Positions 11,207-25,200 of a stretch of DNA of 64,000 nt are shown here, in pieces. Position 1 is the stretch's first letter. The number at the start of each line of letters is the position of its first letter. Under the pieces are notes generated by a model. It saw only the letters and a list, made by a program, of their open reading frames with translations, was not told the DNA's origin and did not search any database. Source of the stretch: Candidatus Altimarinota bacterium (GTDB taxonomy: Bacteria > Patescibacteriota > Gracilibacteria > BD1-5 > UBA6164); assembly GCA_026988025.1 (NCBI GenBank), contig JALSMB010000054.1, positions 1 through 64,000 on the forward strand. The letters are read 5' to 3'. A program made the translations under genes and the position numbers.

Positions 11207-12304
11207 ATGATTGAAAATAATAATATTGAACTATGAAATCTTGAAATATACAAGAAAATAGTAGAGCATATGAATGAAAGTTTATGGATATGAGATAAAA
11301 ATAAAAATACTATATACACCAATAGTATTTTTAGTGATTTGTCATGATATTCTTTAAAAGAAATAATTTGAAAAAACTATTGTAGCTTTTGGGATAATGA
11401 AAGTATTGAAATTAAAAAAAAAATAAACTCTGAAAAAGATAAAAATAAAAAAATAAAATATGAAGCTAAAATAAAAGCAAAAAATTGAGATTTAATACCT
11501 GTACTTTGTAGCTGATCACCTACTGAAAATTGATGAACAGTACTTATGATTAGTGATTTAAGAAAGTTAAACTCATTAAAAGAAGCAGAACAAAATCTAA
11601 TCAAAATAAATAAAACTAAAGATGAATTTATATCTATAGTATGACATGAGCTTAGAACTCCATTAACATCAATAAGATGATATTTATCTATGATTTTAGA
11701 TTGAGATATGTGAGATATAACTGACGAAACAAGAAAAGCGTTATGACATAGTTATAACAGTTCAGTTAGATTAATAGAATTAGTAAATGATGTATTATCA
11801 ATATGAAAAATAGAATCATGAAAAATGAAATACAGTTATGATTATTATAAAATAACTGATGTAATCAATTCAGTATATGATGATATAAAACTTTCTATGA
11901 ATGAAAAATGATTAAATTTTTATATAGACTTTGATCAAAACTTAAGAGATTTAACTATCAAAATAGATAAAGATAAATTAAAACAAATATTTATAAATTT
12001 ACTAACAAATTCTTTAAAATTTACAAAAGAATGATGAAATATAACATTAAAATCATCAAAAATATGAAATAAAGTTTTATTTGAAGTAATAGATAATTGA
12101 ATAGGTATTGAAAAAAATAAAATTAAAACATTATTTAGTAAATTTTCACAAGTTGAATCTACACTTCAAAGACAAAATACATCATGACTATGACTATGAC
12201 TAGCAATATCTAATAATTTTATAAAAGAATTTTATTCAGAAATAAATGTGAAATCTGAGCTATGAAAATGAAGTAATTTCTCTTTTGAATTAAATATTGT
12301 TTAA
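11207..12304 (+). CDS. PAS-domain sensor histidine kinase
   Basis: 365 aa: 'SLWIGDKNKNTIYTNSIFSDLSGYSLKEIIGKNYCSFW' PAS; 'FISIVGHELRTPLTSIRGYLSMI' H-box; 'DNGIGIEKNKI', 'SGLGLGLAI' ATPase boxes, many Gly as TGA. Confidence 0.92.
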
Positions 12305-12392
12305 ATACAATAATATATAAGTCAATGCATTATTTTTGTTTTAAGTAAAAATAAATGTTAAAATAATATAAATAATTAAGTAAATAAATATT

Positions 12393-12881
12393 ATGGACAA
12401 AAAAATATTGATTATAGAGGATGATAAAGTATTAAATGAAATGTATGCAATAAAATTCTCAAAAGAATGATATGAAGTAAAATCTGCATATGATTGACTA
12501 GATTGATTAGCAAAATTAGAAGAATGATTTCAACCAGATTTAATTCTTCTTGATTTAATGATGCCGTCAATGAATTGATTTGAAACATTATGAGCTATAA
12601 AAAATCAAACTTCATCAGATTGTAAAATAATTATTTTTACTAACATAGTAGATAAAGAAAAAATTGATAAGGCTATGAAAATGTGAGCTGACGATTATTT
12701 AATAAAAGCTAATACTACTCCTAAAGTAGCTATAGAAAAAGTTCAAGAAGTATTAAATATACCACAACAAATACAAAATTCTCCTATATACATAAAACCA
12801 GGATTAAATATATTTAAAATGAAAAATCCATTAATGCCTGAATGAGAAGATATAGAAATAAGTATAAATATAAAAATATAA
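12393..12881 (+). CDS. Response regulator receiver protein
   Basis: 162 aa: MDKKILIIEDDKVLNEMYAIKFSKEGYEVKSAYDGLDGLAKLEEGFQPDLILLDLMMPSMNGFETL...MGADDYLIKAN. Confidence 0.92.
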
Positions 12882-12908
12882 AAAAGACTGAAAATTCAGT
12901 CTTTTTTT
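12879..12908 (+). terminator. Terminator between convergent response regulator and lepA
   Basis: aaaaaagactgaa-aat-tcagtctttttt. Confidence 0.7.
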
Positions 12909-14790
12909 ATTTCTTAAGTAAATTAACAAATGCTTCACTTGGTAAACTAACTTTACCAAATTGTTTCATTTTCTTTTTACCTTTTGCTTGTTTTTGTAAT
13001 AATTTCTTTTTTCTTGATATATCTCAACCATACAATTTAGCTGTAACATCTTTTCTCATTGCTGATATATTTTCTCTTCATACAACATCACCTCAAACTA
13101 CTGCTTGAATCTTTATAACAAAAAGTGCTTTAGGAATTGATTCTTTTAAATTAGCACAAATTTTTCATCATAACATTCTAGATTGACTTCTATGACATAT
13201 AAATGCAAGAGCATCTACTTTTTCATCAGCAATTAAAACTTCTAACTTAACTAAATCATCTTCTCTATATTTAATTAACTCATAATTTAGAGAAGCATAT
13301 CAAGAAGAAAGTGATTTAATTTCATCATAAAAATCTCAAATTAATTCATTCATAGGTAATTCATAAGTCAGCATTACCCTATCACTATCTATATATGATT
13401 GATTTTTAAAATTTCATCTTCTATCTTGAGATAAAGTCATTAGATTTCAAACAAATTCTTGAGGAGTAATTATCTCTACCTTTGCAATGGGCTCCTCTAT
13501 ATATAAATATTTTTCTCTTTTTGGTAAATCTTCTGGATTTGAAATTAAAATTCTAGTGCATTTTTGACCTTTTTCATCTTTAATTAATTTAGGACTATAT
13601 CTAAAATATTCTGAAGTTTTGTCTCATAACATCATAACTCTATATGTGACCTGAGGTGCTGTCATTATAACATCCATCCCAAATTCCCTCATTAATCTTT
13701 CTTTTACTATATCAAGATGAAGTAATCATAAAAAACCACATCTATAACCATGTCAAAGTGCTGGAGAAACTTCTTGTTCTACAAATAAAGCTGAATCATT
13801 TAATACAAGCTTTTCCATTGCATCTTTAAGAAGTGGATATTCAGAAGAATCCATTGCAAAAATACCTGCATATATAAAAGGAGTTACTTCACCAAATCAT
13901 TCTATTGGAGAAGCATCTTCTGCTTTATCTTTAGGTCATTCTACATTTTCTGCTTTCCACATAGTATCACCAACTCTAGCATCTCTAATAGTTTTTAAAC
14001 CTGTAACTACATATCAAACAGAACCTAATCAAATTTTTTCATCACTCTCATAACCTGGTGCAAAATGTCATACATCTAAAGCAATTATTTTTTTGTTAGT
14101 ATTTAAAAAATGACATGTATCACCTTTTTTAATTTCACCTTGAAATACTTTAACATAAGAAACTACTCATCTATATGCATCATATTGTGAATCAAAAACT
14201 AGTGCTTTTAACTCATCATTATTTGGATTTTTATCACCATATACTTTTGGAGAACTTACTCTTTCTATAACAGCTTCTAAAATAGATTCAACATTTTCTC
14301 ATGTTTTAGCAGAAACTCAAATAATTTCAGAAACATCACAACCTAAAAGATTAACTATTTCTTCAGCTACTTTATCAAAATCAGCAGCTGGTAAATCAAT
14401 TTTATTAATAACTGGTATAATATCTAAGTCATTCTCAATAGCCATATAAACATTACTAAGAGTTTGTGCCTCTATTCATTGAGTAGCATCAACTATTAAA
14501 AGAGCACCTTCAACTGAAGCTAAACTTCTAGATACTTCATATTGAAAATCTACATGACCAGGAGTATCTATAATATTCATTTCATAGCCTTCCCAATTCA
14601 TTCTAACAGGTTGAAGTTTAATCGTAATACCTCTTTCTTGTTCAAGCTCCATAGTATCAAGCATTTGACCATGCTTCATATCTCTTTTATCGATAGTTCC
14701 TGTTATTTCAAGTAATCTATCAGCAAGAGTAGATTTACCATGATCAATATGTGCAATGATACAAAAGTTTCTAATATTTTTTAATTCCAT
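12907..14790 (-). CDS. lepA: Elongation factor 4
   Basis: 627 aa: [33 protein letters not shown]...[14 protein letters not shown]...[41 protein letters not shown]...[26 protein letters not shown]. Confidence 0.96.
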
Positions 14791-14880
14791 AGTTTTTATC
14801 AATTTGTTAATAATTTTCCCTATTTTATGCAAAAAAAATAAAAAGTAAAATATAAAAATAATCCTAATAATTTAGGATTA

Positions 14881-16206
14881 TTAAAACTTAATTTTAAACA
14901 TTTTTATAATTTTAGTTACACAAATATACTTTGATTCTATTAATAATAATTCTTTATAGTTATTAACAATAAAGTTATAATCTCTATTTAATTGTGCTAG
15001 ATTTTCATTTGATAACTTAAATGTACCTACTCTAACAAATCAATTTTTAGTTAATCAACAATCTTTTCATACAGAATTTTCTTGTTTAATAATTTCATAT
15101 ACTGATTCTAATTTTCTAATTTTTTTAAATAATTTTTCATTAAATCATAAAAGTTTTCATTCAATAGTTGGAAAAATATTTATTCAAATAACATTTTCTT
15201 TTATACTTGGAAATTCTTGATGTTTATCTATTAAAAATCTAAAAAAATTAATACCAAAAGCTTTATACATTAATTCATGTCTTCATCATCCAATTCTTCA
15301 ATTAACTTCAATAGTTTTTAACTGTCACTTAGTATTTATTTTAAATTCATGATGAATAAATGAATTTTTTATTTTCATAGCTTCAACACTATCTTTTATA
15401 AATTTTTCTAAGTTTATATATCTAAAAGTATCTTGAGTATCCTTGGTTGTTATTCTAGATAAAACGAAATAGTCATCAATTCATATATCTATTCATAATT
15501 TTTCTTTAATTGGTTCAGATATCCTAATACTTCAGTCTTCTCAAACAAAATAATCAATAGAATAAAGTTCTCAATTAATAAATTCTTCTGCAATTAAAAT
15601 ATCTCATTCAATTCATTTTTCTATAAAAATTTTATGAAAGTTATTAAAATGATCTTTATAATTATAAAATTCAGACCTATTATTTATTTTAACAACTCAA
15701 GAACTTTGAACTCAATTAATAGGTTTCAAAATAAAAGGTAATCCTACTTTTTCTTTTATTTCTGAGTATTTTAAATCATTTATAGGTCATGATATAAATT
15801 TTATTCATAGTTCTTCACTATATTTTTGCAATAAATCTCTTTGAATAAATTTATCTCTGAAAATCTTATTATTTTCTGGTGAAGTTTGTCAAATAAGATT
15901 TTTTAAATCGTTAGAGATATTCATTGTAGTTTCAATAGTAGTATGAATATATAGAATATTATATTCATTATTTAAATCTAAAATTGTTTTCGTTATATCT
16001 TCTCTATTTACATAGTTTTGAATGAAAATTCAATTTTTTTCTAACTTTTTTTCAAAAATCTTATCTTCAATCTTTATTCATTTATAAAAAAGAATATTTT
16101 GTATATCATCACTAATATAAATATCTCAAAATAATTTTACCTCTAATTCAAAAGTATCTGTTTTAAACCATTTTTTGTTCATAATATGAACAATTATTTT
16201 TTGCAT
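14881..16206 (-). CDS. ATP-grasp domain protein
   Basis: 441 aa: MQKIIVHIMNKKGFKTDTFELEV...FILKPINGVQSSGVVKINNRSEF...FIEKGIEGDILIAEEFINGELYSIDYFVGEDGSI...FKINTKGQLKTIEVNGRIGGGRHELMY. Confidence 0.75.
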
Positions 16207-16360
16207 GATTATCTATTAACAACTAATTATTATAATTTTTGCTTGAAAAAATTATATCATTTTTTAAAAAAAATCAATTTAAAGTCAATTTAATGTATTT
16301 TTTTGACTATAAAGAGAAAATATACTAAAATAATATATATTATAAAAAAATACGTATATT

Positions 16361-16771
16361 ATGGAAAATTCTATAAATACATCACCTGAATCAAATGCAT
16401 CAAAAACACTAGAAGCTTTTATACAAGAATATAGTGAACTTATTTTTGATGAAAAAATTTGGAAAACAAAAGAGTTATGGAAAATATCTGAAGTAACTTT
16501 TTCCTATGTATATGAAAAAAATAATACAGTAGATAAGTTAAATACTACATTATTTGTATCATGAGGATGATTAAATCTACAAAAATATTATGAATCAGAT
16601 GATAAAACAAGAAAGTCATTATTATTAACATCAAGAAAAAATCTTGAAAATATATTAAAAGAAAAAAAGGAATTGATAAAGGAAGCTTTAAGTGAAATAA
16701 AAACAGTAGATAGCTTAAATAATTGAGAAGTAGAAACAGATATTAGAGAAATTTTTCTAATTTTTTTATAA
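16361..16771 (+). CDS. Hypothetical protein
   Basis: 136 aa: MENSINTSPESNASKTLEAFIQEYSELIFDEKIWKTKELWKISEVTFSYVYEKNNTVDKLNTTLFVSGGGLNLQKYYESDDKTRKSLLLTSRKNLENILKEKKELIKEAL. Confidence 0.65.
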
Positions 16772-16925
16772 GACAATCAAATTTAATAACATCTCATTTA
16801 TAAAAAATAACATTTTTTATACCATATTTTTCACTTGTATCCTCCATTGCATCTATTTCTGCATTAAAGGCATCACTTTCCATTCTAGCTTTTGTCAATA
16901 TATGAACTATAGCTTTATTTTGCAT
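16743..16925 (-). CDS. Small protein resembling the N-terminus of the neighbouring ATP-grasp protein
   Basis: 60 aa: MQNKAIVHILTKARMESDAFNAEIDAMEDTSEKYGIKNVIFYKGDVIKFDCLIKKLEKFL; compare MQKIIVHIMNKKGFKTDTFELEV...IQNILFYKGIKIEDKIFEKKLEKN at the start of 14881-16206. Confidence 0.5.
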
Positions 16926-17068
16926 TGAAAATTTTTACAATCTAAATAAAAATATATTTTAAATTATAATTAAAATAAATTTTTCTATTTAACATAAAAT
17001 ATCCATGTTTCAAACATGAGGCCCGCATTATAAAAAGATAATTTTTCTTAGCAAGTTTTTATAGTCAA

Positions 17069-17884
17069 TTAAATGTTAATTTTCTTAACTAATTCGCACC
17101 ATACTGCTATATCTAAATCTTCTCACCTAACTGTTTTTTCAATTCACAATTCATTAAAAACTTGTATAATATAATCTTTTTCAAATCACGCATTAGTAAA
17201 ATTTTTAACAAGCATTTTTCTTGTAGCAGCAAATCAAATTTTTATTAATTTAAAAAATTTATCATCATCTATTTCTTCAAATTTATTATTATATTTAAAT
17301 AATAATACTGCTGAATCAATTTTAGGTTGAGGAACAAAAAAATCTTTTGGAACATCTTGTTCATAACTTACGTCAGATTTTTTTTCAATAAAAAGACTTA
17401 AAACAGATGACTTATTTTTAAAATTTAACATTATTTTTTCAGCAACTTCTTGTTGCATTAAAATAACCATAGATTCTGGTTTATTTTCTACATTATATAA
17501 AAAATGTCTTAAGATAGGAGAAGTTATATAATAAGGAATATTTGCTATTACTGAATATTCTTTATTTTGAGGCTCATATTTTAAAATATCTTTTCTATTT
17601 ATAGTAAAGTCTATATTTTCTAAATCAAAATCATTATTGTCTACTCTATCATTTAAAACTTCAATCATATCTTGATCAAGTTCTACTAAATTTAAAGATT
17701 TAGGACTAAGCTCAACTAATTTTTCAGTTAATGCACCATAACCTGGTCATACTTCTATTATATTTTTACCTTCTACCTCAGTAATATTAGCAATTTTAGT
17801 AATCGCTTTATCATTTACTAAAAAGTTTTGTCCTAAACCCTTTTTAGCCTTTATTTTATATTTTTTTAATATTTCTAAACTCAT
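17069..17884 (-). CDS. rsmA: 16S rRNA dimethyladenosine transferase
   Basis: 271 aa: MSLEILKKYKIKAKKGLGQNFLVNDKAITKI...IIEVGPGYGALTEKLVE...VIANIPYYITSPILRHFL...PQPKIDSAVLLFKY. Confidence 0.93.
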
Positions 17885-18042
17885 TTATTTTATATTTAAA
17901 TATTATTTTATTTATAATAACTATTTTTAATATTTTAGCTACTGATAATTTATAATATATTTATATTATTTGTAAATAGTAACTTCTAGAAATATATTCT
18001 TTTATATGATAAAATAAAAATATATTAAATAATAATATATAA

Positions 18043-21000
18043 ATGCGTAAAATTACAGCAAAATTACTTATATTTTTATTAATAATAAAAATAATAACTC
18101 CAATATTAAGTATTGGAGATGTTTTTGCTGTTTCAAATACTTGGGATTTTAATACAAATTCAAATTATACACTTTCAGATACAAATGTTAATAACATCAA
18201 AATTGAAAATTCATTAGTAAGACTTCCTTACCATTTAGAGCACCTATGAGCAATTACAGATTCTACTAATTTAAACTGAGCAAGAAGAGTTCTCACTAAA
18301 TGAGATTATGCTTTTGTAGCTTCTTATGATGCTGATAAAATTATTTCATTAAATATTTCTGACCCTACAAACCCTACTATTGCATTTATTCTATCTAATT
18401 GAGATCAATGAATAAATATAAATTGACCTAAATGATTATCTTTTACTTGAAATTACTTATATGTTGCAGGATACTTATCTGATAATATAAGTATTATTGA
18501 TATCTCAGACCCTACTAATTTAGTATTTGTACAAGAAATAGCTGATGATATAATAAATCAACAATTAAATTGAGCAAATGATATTACTATTGATTGAAGT
18601 CATTTATATGTAAGTTCTTATGTTGATGATAGTTTTAATATATTTGATAATACAGACCCATCAAATCCAACATTTATACAATACTTAAAAGATACAACTA
18701 AACTAGATTGAATAAATAGAAGTAAAATTAACTGAGGATATGCATATTCTGTAATGGATAGAAATGATTCTTTTTCAATAATAGATTTAACAAATCAAGA
18801 TTCAAGTTTCCAAAAAGTAAGTATAGTATGAGAATTAACAGATTGAACAAATTGAGCATTACTTAATTGAGCAAGATGAATAAGTTTAAGTTGAAACATA
18901 GCATATGTATCTTCAAATATAAGTGATGCATTAGAATTAATAGATATAACTGATAAAACAACACCTATACATACATGAAGCATTGTTGACTGAAATTGAT
19001 GAGCAACACTTAATGCAAATAGACAAGTAATAACATATAATTGATATGCTTTTAATTCTGCTAGAATATCAGATGCAATTGAAGTAGTAGATCTATCAAA
19101 TCCAACCTTACCAACACATGAATCTAACATATTAAAAGATACTACTGTACTACTTAACTGAGCAAATGATATATATAATTCTTGAAGTATATTTTATGCA
19201 GTATGAAATGTAGATGATTCATTAGAAATAATGAAAGTAAAATATTCTACTAATAGTCCATATGTAATACCAACTAATCCATATAATTATACTTGAAGTA
19301 TTAATAGTTTTAATGAAACTTTATGATTAAATAATCAATGAAATATAAGTTATCAATTATCTTATGATAATTGAATAAACTGGTATTGGTATGATTGAAC
19401 AGATTGGTTATTAACAAATACATGAACAAGTGAATCAAATTCAGCAATTAATATTAATAATAATTTATATTCTTTTAATAATCTAAATAAAGCTTGAACT
19501 TGAAGTTTTTTATTTAAAGCATTTTTAAATAGTGATTGAACACAAAAAGTAGAACTAGATAAAGTAAATATTACTACAATTGAATCTCCTACTGAAATAT
19601 CAAATCCAGTTTTTTGGTATGATTGACAAGATACTGATTGAGACTGAGATTCAACAAATGAACCAACAGTATGAACAGAAGTTTCTCCCCTAATTGAAAA
19701 ATTTAATTGATATAGTGCATATAATAATACAGCATGAACAATTCCAACATATAATACATGAGCTATAAATAATCATCCAAATCTTAACTATGATTGAGTT
19801 GATAATAATTATATAATAGATAATCAAACAGCTATAAATACAGCTTCATCATATTATGAAAAAAGTTTCTCTATAGTTTTTAAAACTTCAGATGATATAA
19901 ATACATTTCAAAATATTTATGAACAATGATGAACAGCAAGAGGATATAATATTCAAGTAGAAAATGGTCATTTATATGCATGAGCATTTAATACTTCAGA
20001 ATGGGTTGCCTGAGATCAATATAAATTTGTAGATTTATGAACTGTAAATCCTAATCAAACTTATTATTTAACTATGATTCAAGAAAGTACTAATTCAAAA
20101 ACTTTAAAAGTTTACCTTGATTCAAATTTAGTTTGAGATTTACAAAATGTAGATTACCAAAGATCACATTGATGAGCTATTTGATTATGATTTGTGAATT
20201 GAAATATAATAAAAGCTAGTGATAATTCTACAACAAATTGACCAGCTTATTTTAAATGAAATATTTGAGAGTTTATTTCTTGGAATCATGCTCTAAGTGA
20301 TATTGAAAGACAATGAATTGATATGTATTTAAAAAATAAGTGGTGACTAATATTTCAAATTTATCCTTCTATTACTTGAACGAATATCAATAATAATCAG
20401 TTATTTACAAGCTCATCATGACTTACAATAGAGTATTATTATAAAGATTGAGATTGATGAAATTGAATTGATACAGCAAGTGCAAATCTAGCTTTATATA
20501 GAATAGATTGATGAATTTGGTCAAATGATTTAACTTGAAGCTTAATTGATTCAAATCAAACAAATATAACAACATCTACCTGAACATTTTATGCAACTTG
20601 AATATGGCAAGAATGATATTATAAAGCAAGTGTTAGTATTTCAAATTTAGATTGAAATAGTATTAAAAAAGATATATATTTTTCTATTGATCCACTTTGA
20701 ATAAAAACAAAAGTTTTACATTTTGATTTACAAGACCCAAATTGAAATTCATGAACTACCCTACCAACTAGTTGAACATGATTATCATTAATAAAAGATA
20801 AAATACTTTGATATGATGCGTATCAAAATACTTCTTGAAATCAAGCAATTTATTATGATAGTTGAATAATTAATCCACCAAATCCATGAATTGTATTAGA
20901 TTGAATAGATGATTTTTATAATATAGATAATGAATCTGCATTAAATACTACAAATTATTATGAAAAATCTTTTTCATTTGTCTTTAAAACAGGTGATGAT

Positions 21001-22179
21001 ATAGATACCTACCAAAATATATATGAACAGTGATGAGGTTCTAGATGATATGCCATTCAAATACAATCATGAGCAATATTAGCTTGAGCATGGAATAATG
21101 TAGAATGGGCCTCATGAGATCAATACAAAACATTAACATGAACTATACAAGCAAATACAATATATACACTAACAATGGTGCAAGATAGTACAGACTCTAA
21201 CTTAGCTAATACAAAATTTGAAGTATATCTTGATTGAGTATCATTATGAACATTAAATAATATTGATTACCAAAGACCTCATACATGAAATATAGCAATT
21301 TGAGAAGTTTTATGATGAGCTATTAAGTTATCTGATAATACTAGCTCATCTGATTGAAATTATTTTAAATGATCTATATGAGAAATTATTTCATGGAATC
21401 ATGCATTAACACTAACAGAGGAAGAAGATATAGAAACTTATTTTAAAAATAGATGGAATCTAGATAAAATATCTCCAACTATAACAAATAATAATTTTGC
21501 TAGCTGAAGTATTTTACCATGATGAAATCATAATCTTGAATTTAGTTTTAATGATAATAACTGATGAGTTTGAATAGATACAAGTTCAGCATTAATATGA
21601 TTAGCCAAATGGGATAGTACAAATTCTGTATGGAATAATGTATCAAATGAAATCTGAACTTGAACAATTACAGACACATGAGCAACATATCCAACTTATG
21701 ATCTCAATTATGGTAAATATGAAATAGTATTTCAAATAGATGATAAAAATTGAAATTCAACTTCTACATGATATATCTTATATATAGATAAACCAGAAAT
21801 CATTATCTCAACTTGAAGTATAGATATTTGAGAATTAAATGATTCTACAAATACTTTTGCTCAAAATATTATAATAACAGTAAAAACAATATGATCGTGA
21901 TTTAATGTTCAATTAAAGAAAAATACACAATTAACAACTTGAACAGATTTTATACCATATTATGACTGAAGTTTATGATTTGGTTATGATAAAAATAAAG
22001 ATTGAACATTATTTGATTTTAATGATGATATAATATGACAAGAAATTAAAAATATTAATACAAATTGAAACTTAAATACTTATACTTATACAGTTTCACT
22101 ATGAGCTATAATAGAATATCAACAAGCATGATGAGATTATAGTTGAAAAATAGATTTTTGAATAAACTTAGATTATTAA
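18043..22179 (+). CDS. Giant secreted LVIVD-repeat (beta-propeller-like) surface protein with LamG-like modules
   Basis: 1378 aa in code 25. Signal peptide MRKITAKLLIFLLIIKIITPILSIGDVFA; repeats such as 'ANDITIDGSHLYVSSYVDDSFNIFDNTDPSNPTFI'; two modules '...FKTSDDINTFQNIYEQGG...ISWNHALSDIERQGIDMYLKNKW'; C-term FGINLDY. Confidence 0.8.
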
Positions 22180-22209
22180 AAAAAACCTAGATTTTATCTA
22201 GGTTTTTTA
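22180..22209 (+). terminator. Terminator
   Basis: aaaaaacctag-attttat-ctaggtttttt. Confidence 0.8.
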
Positions 22210-22244
22210 TATAATAAAGAGTATTATAAATCACAAAAAATATA

Positions 22245-25200
22245 ATGAAAAAATTTCTACTAAAAATACTTTTCTTTCTTTTAATATTTTATATACCAAA
22301 TGCTTTTGCTTGAACCAAAGTTTGGGATTTAAATACTGATACAGATTATACTCAACAAGATACAAATCTAACAGATATTTCTTGATGATTAGGTCAGTTA
22401 AAAATGCAATTAAATCATACTTGAAGTATAATAAACTGAAATTGATGAGCATTATTAGATCAAGCAGACTCAGTTGTAGTAGACTGAAATTATGCTTATA
22501 TTACTTCTGTAAGAAGTGACGCATTAGAAATAGTTAATATATCAACCCCTTCAAATCCAACTCATGTTTCTAGTTTAACTGATGGTACTTGATGAGCAAC
22601 ATTAAATTGACCAAGGTGAATAATTAAAAACTGAAATTATCTATATATAGCTGTAAATGTAAGTGATACACTTGAAGTAGTAGATGTAAGTGATCCAACT
22701 AATCCTACTCATGTTACTAGTATAGCAAATTCATGAACAACATATCTTAACTGAGCAATGTGAGTAAGTATGTCATGAAGTTATTTATATGTAACAGCAA
22801 ATACAAGTGATGCTTTAACGATATTTGATATATCTACAGCTTCTTCACCTACTTTTGTATGATCTTTAACTGATGCGACAAGATTAAATTGAGCATATTA
22901 TATAGATATACAATGAAATTACGCATATATTACATCATATACTAATGATAGTTTAGAAATAATTGATATTACTGATCCAACTAACCCTAGTTTTATATGA
23001 GAATTAACTGATGGTAGTTGATGAGCTAATTTAAATTGACCAGTATGAATAAAAGTTATAAATAATTATGCATATATTGCTTCATATATTAGTGATGCAT
23101 TAGAAATAGTTGATATTTCTAATCCTAGTTTACCAGTTCATGCAGGAACATTAACTGACACTACTTGATGAGCAACATTGAATTGAGCAGCATGAATATA
23201 TATTGAATGAAATTTTGCGTATATATGATCTTATGTAAGTGATGCTTTAGAAGTAGTAAATATTTCATCAGTTAGTAATCCAACACATGTAACAAATATA
23301 TTAGATTGAACATGATGATCTTCATTGAATTCTGCTTTTAATCCAATAAAAATATGAAATTATATATATATTACAGTCGCAACAAGTGATGCTTTGGAAA
23401 TTATTGAAATAACTTATGATAAAACTTCTCCATATATTATTCCTAATACTTCCCTAGTTTACTCATGAAGTGTAGACAAACTTACTACAACTTTTTCTAA
23501 TAATAATCAGTGATCAGTTTCATATCAGATTTCAAAAGACAATTGAACAACATGGTATTATTTAGTTTGAACAACACGGACATCAACAACAGTTTGAGTA
23601 ATAGAATCAAATACTGAAACTGACATAAATGCAGAAATCCAAAGTTTTAATTGATTAGCATGATGAACATGAGAATTTTTATGGAAAGTATTTTTAACAA
23701 GTAATTGAAATCAAAAAGTAGAAATAGATGAAATATCTATGGCTTTTACTAGTGCTTGATTAAATGAAATAATAGATTTTGAAACTCCTGGATGATATAC
23801 AGTTACAAACTGAACTTGGACCAGACAAACAACTACTTTTTATGAATGAACATATTCAATACAGGCAGATAATTGATGAGCAAATAATAGTACATCATGT
23901 TTTAATGTAAATAGAGATATATATAATGATTCTACAGTAAGTTTTTATAGTAAAGTAGATAGTGAATCTTGATGGGACTTTTTAAGATTTTATATAGATT
24001 GAGTGAAAATGAATGAATGGTCATGAAATGTAGCTTGGTGATCATGAACTTATGATATTTCAAATGGTAATCATGATTTTGATTGGTGTTATGAAAAAGA
24101 TTGATCAGTGAATTCTTGAGCAGATACAGCTTGGATTGATTATATAGAAATAAAAGAGTTACCTGCTCCTCCTACAGAAGTAGCAGTACTTGATTTTGAA
24201 GTAACATGATGATATACAGTTACTACAACGGTAACAGCTGAAGACTGGTTCAGACAACAAAATACAGTTTATGAATGATTATATTCACTACAAAGTGCAA
24301 ATATAACAGATAATCAGAGTGTATGTTTTGAAAGGCTTCAAACTATAAGTAGTATTGATACATGAATAACATTTTATAGAAAAGTTGATAGTGAATCATG
24401 ATATGATTTTTTAGAATTTTATATAAATTGAACATTAGATAATAAATGGGCTTGAAATATTGATTGGGCAAAAGAGACTTACACTCTTGCAGCATGAGAC
24501 TATACCTTCAAATGGTGTTATTCTAAAGATGGTTCAGTTTCAAATTGAGCAGATGCAGCTTGGGTAGATATAGTAGCTCTTACTCAAGATCCACCTATTA
24601 TTACAGAAGTCACTCCTGTAGCTACTCCTACAAATGATAATACACCTGATTATACTTTTAATACTCCTATAGCTTGAGATATTTCATATAGTGGTTCATG
24701 TACTAGCTCTACAAATACTTGAGCAGTAATTTGAGATAATACAATTACATTTGATAGCTTAGCTGATTGAATATATACAGATTGTACAATACAAATTTTA
24801 GCAAGTCCTCAAAATTCTACTATACTAAATGTTTCAAATTTTACAGTAGATACAACTTGAATAAATATAATATTTAATAATCCTATAGATTGATGAACTA
24901 TTGCTCCTGCTAATTTTAATATAGATTTAAGTTATAGTGATACAAATTGAGTAAACACCTGATCTATTATATTACAACTATTTGAATGGAATTGATCTAG
25001 TTATTGACCTGATATAGCATGAGATTTTGTAGACTTTACATGAGCAACAATAACTGATACATGAGCTATATATCCTACTTTAGCTCTAACTTGAGCTACA
25101 CAATATAAAATAGAATTTTCTATAGATGATACTACTTGAAATAATTCAGTTTGAACAAGTGTATTTGATGTCTCTTCATGAGATACAACTCCCCCAACTA

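Noticed and set aside
14791-14832. N-terminal TTG extension of LepA ([14 protein letters not shown])
   Set aside because: Canonical LepA start is near [20 protein letters not shown] at ATG 14790; the extension is weak.
16980-17060. Possible tRNA or structured RNA (catgtttcaaacatg hairpin, gaggcccgcatt)
   Set aside because: No T-arm, acceptor stem or CCA consistent with a tRNA; only a short hairpin downstream of rsmA.
22245-23420. Possible CRISPR or DNA-level tandem repeat array
   Set aside because: The periodicity is diverged protein-level LVIVD repeats in a continuous reading frame, not identical repeats with unique spacers.
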